Assembly (NCBI RefSeq): GCF_022410465.1
Contig: NZ_JAJSON010000027.1
Coordinates: 62,001 to 126,000 of the forward strand
DNA length: 64,000 nt
Reading direction: 5' to 3'
DNA from: Christiangramia crocea
GTDB lineage: Bacteria; Bacteroidota; Bacteroidia; Flavobacteriales; Flavobacteriaceae
Positions 25,733 through 34,620 of the stretch are shown here, piece after piece. The stretch's first letter is position 1. Each line of letters begins with the position of its first letter. Below the pieces are notes generated by a model. It did not search any database and was not told where the DNA came from. It saw only the letters and a list, made by a program, of their open reading frames with translations. Made by a program: the position numbers and the translations under genes.

Positions 25733-27940
25733 TTATTCACGGCTAACCTTGTCTATCCCGTTAATTTTTTTCAGCCGTTGAATGATGGTATTCAGGATAT
25801 TATTATTCTTTACAACCAGTGTGATCCGGCCACTAAATATCCCGTCTGAACTGTCAAAATTCAGGTTTTTCATATTCACGTGCATATTACTGGATATTTC
25901 CTGGGTAACCTCGCTCACTAATCCAATATTGTCTATACCCTGCAGTTTGATAACGGCCACAAAATCCTGTTGTGAACTGTCTATCCATTTTGCCTGAATG
26001 ATCCTGTAGGCATAGTTGCTCTGAAGTTGTAAGGCATTGGGGCAATCCTTTTTATGAACTTTGATCCCGTCGTTCACCGAAATAAATCCGAATACATTAT
26101 CACCGGGAATAGGATTACAGCAATTAGCAAGTTTATATTCCAGTTTTTCTTCTTCTTTCCCGAAGACGAGCTGGTCATATTTTGCCGTAATTTCTTCCTT
26201 GTTCAGATCGGAAGAAACTGAAGGCTTCTTAATCTTGCTCTTGAAATAGCTCACTAGGGCATTACTTCTTGACGAGGCAAAATCCTTGAGCATCTGGTTG
26301 TCTATTTTACCAATTCCTACCCGGTAAAAAAGGTCCAGGCTGGTTTTTAAATTAAAGAATACCGCCAGTTCATTGATGGTTTTCTCGTTGAACTGTATCT
26401 TCTGGGCCTTTAGTTTTCTGGCCAGGACGGCTTTTCCCTCTTCGGCGATCTCTTTTTTCTCTTCTTTTAGTGAAGATTTGATCTTGGCTCTTGCTCTGGC
26501 CGTATTCGCATAATCAAGCCAGTTGATATTTGGTTTGGCATTGTCTGAAGTAATGATCTCCACCTGATCGCCGCTTTTTAATTCATGGCTTAATGGAACC
26601 AGCTTTTGATTCACCCTTGCACCTCTTGTATGCAAACCTATTTCGGTATGTATGCTGAAGGCGAAATCTAATGGCGTAGAACCTTTAGGCAGGGATTTCA
26701 GATCTCCCTGTGGGGTAAATACAAAGATCTCCTTTGAATATAGATTTAACTTGAATTGTTCTACGAAATCTACCGCATTGATATCAGGATTTTCAAGGGC
26801 TTCCTGTAAACGGGTCACCCATTCTTCAAAACCTCTTTCTTCCTTACTACTTCCCTGTTTGTATTTATAGTGGGCGGCATAACCTTTTTCGGCGATCTCG
26901 TTCATGCGCTCACTCCTAATCTGAACTTCTACCCATCGGCCTTTAGGCCCCATCACTGTAATGTGAAGTGCTTCATACCCGGTGGATTTTGGGGATGATA
27001 TCCAGTCCCTTAATCGGGTTGGGTTAGGGCGGAAGTGGTCTGTAACTATCGAATAGATCTTCCAGGCCAGAAATTTTTCCTGTGCAGGTTCACTTTTATA
27101 AATGATCCTGATGGCGAACTTGTCATAAACTTCATCAAAACTGATGTTCTGGGCTTTGATCTTCCGGTTTATGGAATAGATCGATTTTGGCCGGCCTTTG
27201 ATCTCATATTCAAGGTCCTCCCTATCCAGTGAATCCTGTATCACCTTGCTGAATTCCTTAATATAAGCATCCTGTTCTTCCTTGCTTTCCTTAATCTTGG
27301 TAAGAATATCATGATAAACTTCAGGCTCGGTATATTTTAGTCCGAGATCTTCAAGTTCGGTCTTGATATTATAAAGACCTATCCGGTGCGCCAGGGGTGC
27401 ATAGATATAAAGGGTTTCTGAAGCGATCTTCACTTGTTTGTCTGCCCTCATCACATCCATGGTCTGCATATTATGTAGCCGGTCTGCGATCTTGATAATA
27501 ATTACCCTGACGTCGTCGTTCAGGGTAAGTAGCATTTTCCTGAAATTCTCTGCCTGAAGGGAAACATCCTTGTCTTTTTTCAGGCTGGAAATTTTGGTAA
27601 GTCCGTCTACGATCTTAGCCACCGTCTCTCCGAACATTTTTTTCAGATCTTCAAGAGTGTACTTTGTATCCTCAACAACATCGTGGAGGAGGGCAGCCGC
27701 AATGGAGGTGGCATCCAGACCAATTTCTGAAGCTACTATTTTAGCTACTGCTATCGGGTGAAATATATAGGCCTCTCCAGATTTTCGTCGCTGGTCCTTA
27801 TGTGCATCCACAGCAGTATCAAACGCCTTTCTGATGAGCTTTTTATCTTCATCGCTAAGGGTTTGATAGCTAATGCGAAGCAGTTCTTTATACTGCCTGG
27901 CTATTTGCTTGTTTTCTTTTTCTATAGCTGCCTCTGTCAT
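25733..27940 (-). CDS. spoT: Bifunctional (p)ppGpp synthetase/hydrolase (Rel/SpoT)
   Basis: The 735-residue long RSH protein controls the stringent response. The N-terminal HD hydrolase is intact (His61 in FHPIAVAKIV; HDVVEDT with His86-Asp87 and Glu90-Asp91). The synthetase domain is also intact (FAIRIIYKSE, RLRDWISSPKSTGYEALH, VEVQIRS). TGS (LPKGSTPLDFAFSIHTEIG), a helical/zinc-finger-like part (LANCCNPIPGDNVFGF) and a C-terminal ACT domain follow. Both catalytic halves look functional, as expected for a genus with one long RSH enzyme. It is cytoplasmic and acts at the ribosome. It may be the head of a rel-fur-purA transcript. Confidence 0.95.
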   Translation of the reverse strand: MTEAAIEKENKQIARQYKELLRISYQTLSDEDKKLIRKAFDTAVDAHKDQRRKSGEAYIFHPIAVAKIVASEIGLDATSIAAALLHDVVEDTKYTLEDLKKMFGETVAKIVDGLTKISSLKKDKDVSLQAENFRKMLLTLNDDVRVIIIKIADRLHNMQTMDVMRADKQVKIASETLYIYAPLAHRIGLYNIKTELEDLGLKYTEPEVYHDILTKIKESKEEQDAYIKEFSKVIQDSLDREDLEYEIKGRPKSIYSINRKIKAQNISFDEVYDKFAIRIIYKSEPAQEKFLAWKIYSIVTDHFRPNPTRLRDWISSPKSTGYEALHITVMGPKGRWVEVQIRSERMNEIAEKGYAAHYKYKQGSSKEERGFEEWVTRLQEALENPDINAVDFVEQFKLNLYSKEIFVFTPQGDLKSLPKGSTPLDFAFSIHTEIGLHTRGARVNQKLVPLSHELKSGDQVEIITSDNAKPNINWLDYANTARARAKIKSSLKEEKKEIAEEGKAVLARKLKAQKIQFNEKTINELAVFFNLKTSLDLFYRVGIGKIDNQMLKDFASSRSNALVSYFKSKIKKPSVSSDLNKEEITAKYDQLVFGKEEEKLEYKLANCCNPIPGDNVFGFISVNDGIKVHKKDCPNALQLQSNYAYRIIQAKWIDSSQQDFVAVIKLQGIDNIGLVSEVTQEISSNMHVNMKNLNFDSSDGIFSGRITLVVKNNNILNTIIQRLKKINGIDKVSRE

Positions 27941-27975
27941 AGGTTAAAAATACAATTAAGATGGAAATGACACAA

Positions 27976-29214
27976 CTAAAAACCAGTCTTCAAATTGCGG
28001 TAGCGCTGTAACAGACTGGGATGGGAGTAATGTACGAAAATATAGGCCTTGTGCGGTGTTAAATTGCTCAAAGTGTTTTTAGACAACTTTTTTAAACTGG
28101 AAATAAGCGAGTCCCCATTATAGGTGAATTTAGCATAATTATCGGCCTGATATTCAAATTTTCGGGAAATATAGTTCATGATAAGTCCAGTGATCTCAGA
28201 GATCGGACTGTAAAGTATTCCGAAGGCGACAAGGCCAATATGAAAACTGGGCTGGGAAACTCCCAGAACTTCTGAAAGCACCGGATTCCCAATAAAAAGG
28301 GAGAGAAGCCAAAGAGTAAATCCTGTGGTAAGTATTGATGCTACAAGGTTCACAATAATATGATTCTTTTTATAATGTCCAACTTCATGTGCCAGCACGG
28401 CTACGATCTCCTCCTCTTCAAGATCATTGATAAGGGTATCATAAAGCGTGATCCTTTTTTCCCTTCCAAAACCTGAGAAATAGGCATTAGCCTTGGTGCT
28501 TCTTTTGGAACCGTCAATCACGAAGATATTATCCAGCTGGAAACCTACGCTTTTGGCGTATTGCTCTATTTTCGTACGTAAGGATCCCTCTTCCAGGGGA
28601 GTTTGTTTGTTGAACAAAGGAACTATAAGCTTAGCGTAGAACATATTCATGAATACCGAAAATACAGCTATGAGTATCCAGGCATACCACCAGAAATCAT
28701 CCCCGGCTATCTGGTAGAACCATACTATGAGGGCAAGAATCCCACCGCCAATTATTGCGGTCATGGCCAGGCCTTTAAGTTTGTCAAGCACGAAAGTGCC
28801 CTTGGTGGTTTTATTGAACCCGTATTTCTCTTCAATTACAAAAGTGCTGTACCAGGAAAAGGGGGTCATAAGAATATCACTTCCCAGCATTATTATTCCA
28901 AAAAAGATAAGGGCTACGAGAATGGAATTATCGCTGATACCCCTTGCTATCTGATCTACCCAGGAAAAACCATCAAAAATGATAAAACCAAGCGTCAGCA
29001 ATACTGAAAATGTGGAGGTGATCATTCCAAATTTGAACCTTTCCTTTTTATATCGCTGGGATTTTTCATATTCCTCCTTGTCATAAACATCTGAGAGTTC
29101 TTCCGGAATAGGATCGTTGAAATGCTTTGCATTCAGCGCATCAAGGATCTTATCGATCAAAAAGTCAATTACTATTATCGCAATTATGATATAGAAAAGG
29201 GTTTCGGGTGTCAA
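27976..29214 (-). CDS. M48 family (Ste24-like) membrane metallopeptidase
   Basis: The 412-residue integral membrane protein has several hydrophobic segments (around 8-20, 65-85, 100-115, 150-170, 177-195, 290-315, 330-350). The zinc motif HEVGH is at residues 276-280 (LAHEVGHYKKNH), and the third ligand is a Glu in the FEYQADNYA region. The segment NAYFSGFGREKRITLYDTL is characteristic of the Ste24/CAAX-prenyl-protease branch, which in bacteria works in membrane protein quality control and not in prenyl processing. The start is TTG 29214, because the first membrane helix begins immediately after it. A TrmH-family gene lies 12 bases upstream on the same strand. Confidence 0.92.
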   Translation of the reverse strand: MTPETLFYIIIAIIVIDFLIDKILDALNAKHFNDPIPEELSDVYDKEEYEKSQRYKKERFKFGMITSTFSVLLTLGFIIFDGFSWVDQIARGISDNSILVALIFFGIIMLGSDILMTPFSWYSTFVIEEKYGFNKTTKGTFVLDKLKGLAMTAIIGGGILALIVWFYQIAGDDFWWYAWILIAVFSVFMNMFYAKLIVPLFNKQTPLEEGSLRTKIEQYAKSVGFQLDNIFVIDGSKRSTKANAYFSGFGREKRITLYDTLINDLEEEEIVAVLAHEVGHYKKNHIIVNLVASILTTGFTLWLLSLFIGNPVLSEVLGVSQPSFHIGLVAFGILYSPISEITGLIMNYISRKFEYQADNYAKFTYNGDSLISSLKKLSKNTLSNLTPHKAYIFVHYSHPSLLQRYRNLKTGF

Positions 29215-29226
29215 ATTCTGCTGTTT

Positions 29227-30042
29227 TTATTTTAAGTCAACAATTCGTTGTCTTTTCGCCTCAAAAATAAGAATTCCGGCTGCTACAGAAACATTCATGG
29301 AATCTATTTCACCATGCATGGGGATAATGATGTTCTGAGTGGCATTTTTCAGCCATTCATCGCTCAGTCCCGTAGCTTCTGTTCCCATTACAATTGCTGA
29401 TGCTTCTTTAAAATCGATCTCGTGATAGGGTCTTGAAGCCTGCAAAGCGGCAGCGTAAATATTGATATTATGTCGCTTAAGAAAATCAATAATTTCAGTA
29501 GTGGAGCCTGTTGCTATCTGGTTGGTAAAAACACAGCCTACACTGCTTCTTATAATATTCGGGTTGTAAAGATCGGTCTTCGGATTTGCGATGATCACGG
29601 CATCTACCGCTGCAGCATCTGCTGTCCTCAGGATCGCACCTATATTACCAGGTTTTTCAGGAGCTTCTGCAATAAGGATCAGTGGATTGGAATTATTGAA
29701 GGCGATATCCTCAAGATCATGAGCTCTCGACTTAAAAACCGCGATCAATCCTTCCGTGCTGCCCCTGTAAGCCACTTTTTCATAAACCTCTTTGGTGATC
29801 TCAATAATCTCAGCAGGTTCGTTGTTGCCTGATCTGGCGATATTCAGCACATCCTGAAACTGTATTAGATCAGGAGTAAAATAAAGCTGAAGGGGCTCAT
29901 AGTCTCCTTTTACAGCCAGTGCCGTTTCTCTTTGTCCCTCCACAATAAAAACATTTTCCTTCCTGCGATTACGGGATTTTTCCTGTAATTGCAGCAATCG
30001 CTTGATTTCCTTATTATGTGGACTGGTGATTTTCTTGAGCAT
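29227..30042 (-). CDS. TrmH/SpoU-family RNA 2'-O-methyltransferase
   Basis: The protein has 271 residues with an N-terminal SpoU substrate-binding domain (NKEIKRLLQLQEKSRNRRKE) and a C-terminal SPOUT trefoil-knot methyltransferase. All three SpoU motifs are visible: motif 1 PGNIGAILRTADA, motif 2 VMGTEATGLSDEW and motif 3 IPMHGEIDSMNVSVAAGI. It methylates a ribose in rRNA or tRNA using SAM. The target is not determined here; RlmB-like and TrmH-like members share these motifs. It is upstream of the M48 protease gene with 12 bases between them. Confidence 0.93.
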   Translation of the reverse strand: MLKKITSPHNKEIKRLLQLQEKSRNRRKENVFIVEGQRETALAVKGDYEPLQLYFTPDLIQFQDVLNIARSGNNEPAEIIEITKEVYEKVAYRGSTEGLIAVFKSRAHDLEDIAFNNSNPLILIAEAPEKPGNIGAILRTADAAAVDAVIIANPKTDLYNPNIIRSSVGCVFTNQIATGSTTEIIDFLKRHNINIYAAALQASRPYHEIDFKEASAIVMGTEATGLSDEWLKNATQNIIIPMHGEIDSMNVSVAAGILIFEAKRQRIVDLK

Positions 30043-30074
30043 GGCGATAAAAATACGTATATATCAGGCATAAA

Positions 30075-30215
30075 AAAAGGTTGTCTAAAATTGATGTACT
30101 CTTATTCTGAATAGTCTCCCCGAGCGGAGTCGAGAGGTCAGGATAAGAAGCTGAAATCAAAGATTAAAAGGCTTAAAAAATTTCAGCTTTACAAAATAAT
30201 TTTAGACAACCTTTT
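30075..30215. repeat. Nested palindromic intergenic element (141 bp)
   Basis: Outer arms AAAAGGTTGTCTAAAATT (30075-30092) and AATTTTAGACAACCTTTT (30198-30215) are a perfect 18-bp inverted repeat. Inside lies a second pair, AAGCTGAAAT (30148-30157) with ATTTCAGCTT (30180-30189). A CCCCGAGCGGAGTCGAGAGG motif near 30118-30137 resembles a short repeat common in Flavobacteriaceae intergenic regions. It fills the gap between two minus-strand genes and could fold into a long branched hairpin. It encodes no protein. Confidence 0.7.
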
Positions 30216-30230
30216 GAAAGTTAAAAAACT

Positions 30231-31553
30231 CTATTCGCTTTCCTTGGTTTCCTGATTTTCATATTTCTCAGAATAACGTTTCCATAATTCTGTTTGGTGA
30301 GACTCAAGGCTTATTTCCCTTCCATCGATAAAGGCACGAGTTAGCCTGTTCGTTCTCATATCAAGTGCATCACCTTCAGAAATGAACAAGGTAGCCGATT
30401 TTCCTTTTTCAAGACTTCCGTAGTTATCATCGATGCCAAGGATCTTAGCAGTGTTTAGTGTGATAAGCTGAAGCGCCTCTTCCTTGTCCATCCCGAATGC
30501 AGCAACCGTACCTGCATAGAAAGGCAGGTTTCTGGTGTTCATCCTTTCCATTTGTCCGCTGCTTTCCAGGCCAACCAAAACACCTTCATCCTGAAGTAGT
30601 TTAGCTAATTTGTATGGGTAATCGTAATCTTCATAAGCCATATCGGGTGTACTGTGAGGACGGTTTACAAGAACAGGCACTTCATTTTCTTTAAGCTGTC
30701 TGGCAACTCCCGTGGCATGGTAACCACCAACAATCACAAACCCATCCAGGTTCTGATCCTTTTTGAATTGTATCGCGTCAAGTATTTCCTTTTCCCCGTT
30801 TACGTGTACAAATACCTTTTTATCTCCACTGAAAACTGCTTCCATGGCTTCATACGGCAGGTTGGTATAATCCTGGTCACCCGCAAGGTAAGCCTTAGCT
30901 TCATTGAAGAAATCTGCCAGTTTCTGAATTTCTTCAGTGTACTCCTTATTAGGTTTTAGGTTTGGATCCTCACCTCTCCACCAGCGGCCTCTGCTATAGG
31001 CTTCCGGCCAGTTGATATGCAAGCCGTCATCTTCTTTAACAACAGCATCCTCCCAATTCCATGCGTCGAACTGGACTATAGAGGAAGTTCCTGAAACAAG
31101 TCCGCCACGAGGCACAATCTGTCCCATTAGTACACCATTAGGCCTCATGGATTCCACGATCTTACTTTCGGCGTTATATGCGATTAAACTTCTTACATTT
31201 GGAAGGATCTCACCAATCTCGTCCTGGTCTAATGTTGGTCTTACGGCTGCGATCTCTACCAGTCCCAGAGTTGAATTTGGTGCGATAAAGCCCGGATATA
31301 CATGCTTGCCTTCTGCCTCAATTATCTGCCCTCTGTACTGCATCTTGGTAGTGGTGGCATCCATCACCTGGGTGAGCTTACCATTCTCAAAGATTATCAG
31401 GCTGTTCTCTATCACTTCTCCGTTACCCAGATGAGCGGTAGCGCCAACTATGGTCACTGCTTCACTCTGTTCGGAAGCCGGAGTTTGTTGTGCAAAACTA
31501 TTTCCTGAAATTATCAGGAATGCTATTAAAATATAATTAAATACTGATTTCAT
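30231..31553 (-). CDS. Exported amidohydrolase-family protein lacking the HxH metal motif
   Basis: The 440-residue protein has a signal peptide (MKSVFNYILIAFLIISGNSFAQ) and the amidohydrolase architecture: a small beta-domain at both ends (VTIVGATAHLGNGEVIENSL and the C-terminal KGKSATLFISEGDAL) around a barrel. Where active members have P-G-x-I-D-x-H-x-H, this one reads YPGFIAPNSTLGL, so the first two metal ligands are missing. The helix AVAAFGMDKEEALQLITLNTAKILG is standard for the family. A non-hydrolytic partner role is possible. It lies 14 bases downstream of the 988-residue relative and is surely cotranscribed with it. It is periplasmic or secreted; the substrate is unknown. Confidence 0.85.
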   Translation of the reverse strand: MKSVFNYILIAFLIISGNSFAQQTPASEQSEAVTIVGATAHLGNGEVIENSLIIFENGKLTQVMDATTTKMQYRGQIIEAEGKHVYPGFIAPNSTLGLVEIAAVRPTLDQDEIGEILPNVRSLIAYNAESKIVESMRPNGVLMGQIVPRGGLVSGTSSIVQFDAWNWEDAVVKEDDGLHINWPEAYSRGRWWRGEDPNLKPNKEYTEEIQKLADFFNEAKAYLAGDQDYTNLPYEAMEAVFSGDKKVFVHVNGEKEILDAIQFKKDQNLDGFVIVGGYHATGVARQLKENEVPVLVNRPHSTPDMAYEDYDYPYKLAKLLQDEGVLVGLESSGQMERMNTRNLPFYAGTVAAFGMDKEEALQLITLNTAKILGIDDNYGSLEKGKSATLFISEGDALDMRTNRLTRAFIDGREISLESHQTELWKRYSEKYENQETKESE

Positions 31554-31567
31554 TTTTTGTCAATTTT

Positions 31568-34534
31568 TTATTGAACCTCTTCAAGAAGATCACAGTGAAC
31601 TCTTTGTTTTTCCTTTTTTGTCACAGGCTGAGTCTTGACCCCGTTATTCTTAGCCTTTAACATCTGTCCTATAAGCTCATTGCGCTCCTTTTTGATCGCC
31701 TCCCTCATTTTCTGGTCACGCTCTATATCAAAATAGAAGATACCTTCTATCATAGTTTTTTCAGGTTTAGCATAAATTGAAAGCGGGTGATCATTCCAAA
31801 GAACAAGATCAGCCTGCTTTCCGGTCTTTATACTTCCTACAAGATCATCTACATGCAAAAGTTTGGCCGGATTGATGGTCACCATTTTCCAGGCATCTTC
31901 CTCGCTCATTCCACCGTATTTCACACTTTTCGCAGCTTCCTGGTTCAGTCTTCGGCTCATTTCGCTATCATCACTATTGATGGCAACGGTAAGTCCTACT
32001 TCGTTCATGATGGCAGCGTTGTAGGGAATGGCATCATTCACTTCATATTTATAGGCCCACCAGTCGGAAAAAGTAGAAGCTCCCACACCATGTTCTTTCA
32101 TTTTATCGGCAACCTTGTAACCCTCAAGAATGTGTGTGAAAGTATTGATATTGAAATCAAATGCCTCAGCAACTTTCATAAGCATATTGATCTCACTCTG
32201 AATATAGGAGTGGGAGGTCACAAACCGCTCTCCGTTAAGGATCTCAACAAGAGTTTCCATCTCTATATCTTTACGGAAATCTTGACCACTTTCTTTCTGA
32301 CTTTCATAGGCTTTTGCACGACTGAAATAATCGGTAAACACCTGTTCAACTCCCATTCTTGTTTGAGGGAACCTCACAGTGCTACCCCAGTTGGATTGCT
32401 TTACATTCTCACCAAGTGCGAATTTGATGAAAGGCGGCGCCTGTTCAAAGATCAAATCTTCTGCAGATTCGCCCCATTTCAGTTTTAATATTGCTGATTG
32501 CCCCCCAATAGGATTGGCAGAACCATGTAATAGCTGAATAGTGGTTACTCCCCCGGCAAGATTCCGGTAAATATTGATATCGGTAGGATCTACCACATCT
32601 TCCATTTGAACTTCAGCAGAAGAATTATGCCCGGCCTCATTTATATCTGACGCCGCGATATGCGAATGTTCATCTACGATACCAGCGGTAAGATGTTTAC
32701 CTGTAGCATCTATCACCCTGGCACCGCCAGCGTTAAGGTTCTCACCAATGCGAACGATCTCTCCGTTCTTTACAAGAACATCTGTATTTTCAAGGACTCC
32801 GTCTTCTTCACTGGTCCAGACAGTTGCGTTTTTGAAAAGTACATTTTCCTGTTTTGGTTTTTCAGTAAACCCATAAGCAATGTTCGGGTAGGTTACCGGC
32901 ATTATTTCATGGGTATTATCTTTTTTATCCTTATCCTCTTTTTTCTCTGCATCACCTTTCCTGGTAGCCGTAAAAGAAGACTCCTTTCCATCAGGCAGAA
33001 TCGCCCTTCCAGAGATCATGTCGGTTTTGGAAGGTACATTCGCTGAGAGTCTTATGAATTCGGTTTTGGTGGTATCAGGAGAAGACAGTAAAAGGTTCAT
33101 CCAGTTATCTTCAAAGCTGAGTTTGGACCCGATTTTAGTCTCACCCGTTTTTACTTCAGCTTTAGGCTTGGAAGGCTCTCCGGTAATGCTAAGCTCATAA
33201 TCTTTTCCATTGACTTTCAGATCATATTTACCGGTAATATTGGTAATATTCATATTTTCAATGATCTTCTTTTCTCCCTGTATCCAATTCTCATAAAGGG
33301 TGGTCTCCTTATCAAAATAGTCACCTGAGGTGATAATGAAATTAGCCCATGCACCTTCCTTAATTACTCCAATTTTTCCCTGCTGACCTATAGTTTTGGC
33401 AGGTACTGTAGTTAATGCGGCAAGCGCGGCTTCTTTGCTCAGTCCGTATTCGATCGCTTTTAGAAGATTGGCCTTGAATTCTTTTTCAGCGTCTATTGAA
33501 TGGGTAGTAATGGTAAAAGGAACCTTATTTTCTGAAAGCATCTTAAGATTGGCCGGTGCCTGATTCCATTCACGCATTTCTTCCAGGCTTAACTGATTTG
33601 CCAGGTATGGATTCTCCACATCATACGCCTCCGGAAATTTTAAAGGCATGATATAGGTAGCGTTCGAAGATTTTATTTTGTCCAGTCTCTGGTATTCCTT
33701 TCCGCTTCCAAGTATTACATACTGGATTCCGAATTCGTCTCCAACCTTATCGGCTCTAAGCTCGTTCAATAGGTTATCTGTAGCGAATATCTGTACAAGA
33801 TCTTTATTTTTAGTAAGGGCTTCCAGGGCAAGATCTTTATTTTTGGCATTACCACCTGCATACCATTCGGCATTCAGATAAGCCTGACGAATCAACGCCA
33901 TGGTTCCCATAATTGAAGTAGGATAGGACTGTCTTGACTGTACACTCTTATCAAAAGAAAGATATTGAGCTGATCTTTCATTAAGTATCCTGTCGCCTTC
34001 ACTTACATTAGGAGTTAAGGCTACCAGCATTCCGGTACCTCTTATGATCCCGTCAGGAACATGAGTGTTCACCACTCCGAATCCTGCCTTATGGAATTTT
34101 TCCGCTTCCTTTAAATCGAAGCTGAAATTAGCAACCGCTTCGGTATCAGGTCTAATGTGATCGTTCCAGTAGTATCCTTCCCGGCCGGCATCGTACTGCG
34201 GCTGACTGCCATTTTCGGCCTTCTTTGGATCCGGGATTCCAAAATCGCTGTAAAGATCAATAAAGGAAGGGTAAACTTCTTTTCCTTTAAGGTCTACCAC
34301 AGTGCTATTTGCAGGAAGGTTTATAGATTTTCCAACTGCAGTAATCCTGCCCTCCTTTATCGCAAACATTCCATTATCGATAATAGTTTGCGGGTCTACA
34401 TGTATCCTGGCATTCTTAAAAACAGTGTAGTTGGTGTTTCGGGACTTTACACCATCATTCTTTGGAAAGTATTCCTGTGAATGGACGCTGAAGGCGCTAA
34501 GGAATACTCCCAAAATCAGTAATTTTAATCTCAT
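31568..34534 (-). CDS. Exported two-domain amidohydrolase (one degenerate, one intact domain)
   Basis: The 988-residue protein has a signal peptide (MRLKLLILGVFLSAFSVHSQ). Two amidohydrolase units lie in tandem. Unit 1 (about 35-430) has YPSFIDLYSDFGIPD in place of the metal motif, so HxH is lost. Residues about 430-560 form a beta-rich linker. Unit 2 (about 565-960) keeps HxH in GIVDEHSHIAASD, a mid-barrel His in TFTHILEG and the late Asp in AINSDDSEM. Unit 2 is therefore the likely catalytic one, probably an imidazolonepropionase- or dipeptidase-like hydrolase of unknown substrate. It is first in an operon with the 440-residue relative. The AT-rich 86-base gap upstream shows no clear promoter. 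Confidence 0.87.
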   Translation of the reverse strand: MRLKLLILGVFLSAFSVHSQEYFPKNDGVKSRNTNYTVFKNARIHVDPQTIIDNGMFAIKEGRITAVGKSINLPANSTVVDLKGKEVYPSFIDLYSDFGIPDPKKAENGSQPQYDAGREGYYWNDHIRPDTEAVANFSFDLKEAEKFHKAGFGVVNTHVPDGIIRGTGMLVALTPNVSEGDRILNERSAQYLSFDKSVQSRQSYPTSIMGTMALIRQAYLNAEWYAGGNAKNKDLALEALTKNKDLVQIFATDNLLNELRADKVGDEFGIQYVILGSGKEYQRLDKIKSSNATYIMPLKFPEAYDVENPYLANQLSLEEMREWNQAPANLKMLSENKVPFTITTHSIDAEKEFKANLLKAIEYGLSKEAALAALTTVPAKTIGQQGKIGVIKEGAWANFIITSGDYFDKETTLYENWIQGEKKIIENMNITNITGKYDLKVNGKDYELSITGEPSKPKAEVKTGETKIGSKLSFEDNWMNLLLSSPDTTKTEFIRLSANVPSKTDMISGRAILPDGKESSFTATRKGDAEKKEDKDKKDNTHEIMPVTYPNIAYGFTEKPKQENVLFKNATVWTSEEDGVLENTDVLVKNGEIVRIGENLNAGGARVIDATGKHLTAGIVDEHSHIAASDINEAGHNSSAEVQMEDVVDPTDINIYRNLAGGVTTIQLLHGSANPIGGQSAILKLKWGESAEDLIFEQAPPFIKFALGENVKQSNWGSTVRFPQTRMGVEQVFTDYFSRAKAYESQKESGQDFRKDIEMETLVEILNGERFVTSHSYIQSEINMLMKVAEAFDFNINTFTHILEGYKVADKMKEHGVGASTFSDWWAYKYEVNDAIPYNAAIMNEVGLTVAINSDDSEMSRRLNQEAAKSVKYGGMSEEDAWKMVTINPAKLLHVDDLVGSIKTGKQADLVLWNDHPLSIYAKPEKTMIEGIFYFDIERDQKMREAIKKERNELIGQMLKAKNNGVKTQPVTKKEKQRVHCDLLEEVQ

Positions 34535-34620
34535 AAAATTGAAGGGTTTTAAATAAAAATAATGTGCTCTGAATTTAGAGGGGCTTAAAGTACTAAATTT
34601 TCGATAATCTGAAGTTTTTA

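Noticed and set aside
31787-32488. 233-codon plus-strand open frame
   Set aside because: It is antisense to the second, conserved amidohydrolase unit and has no motif or signal of its own.
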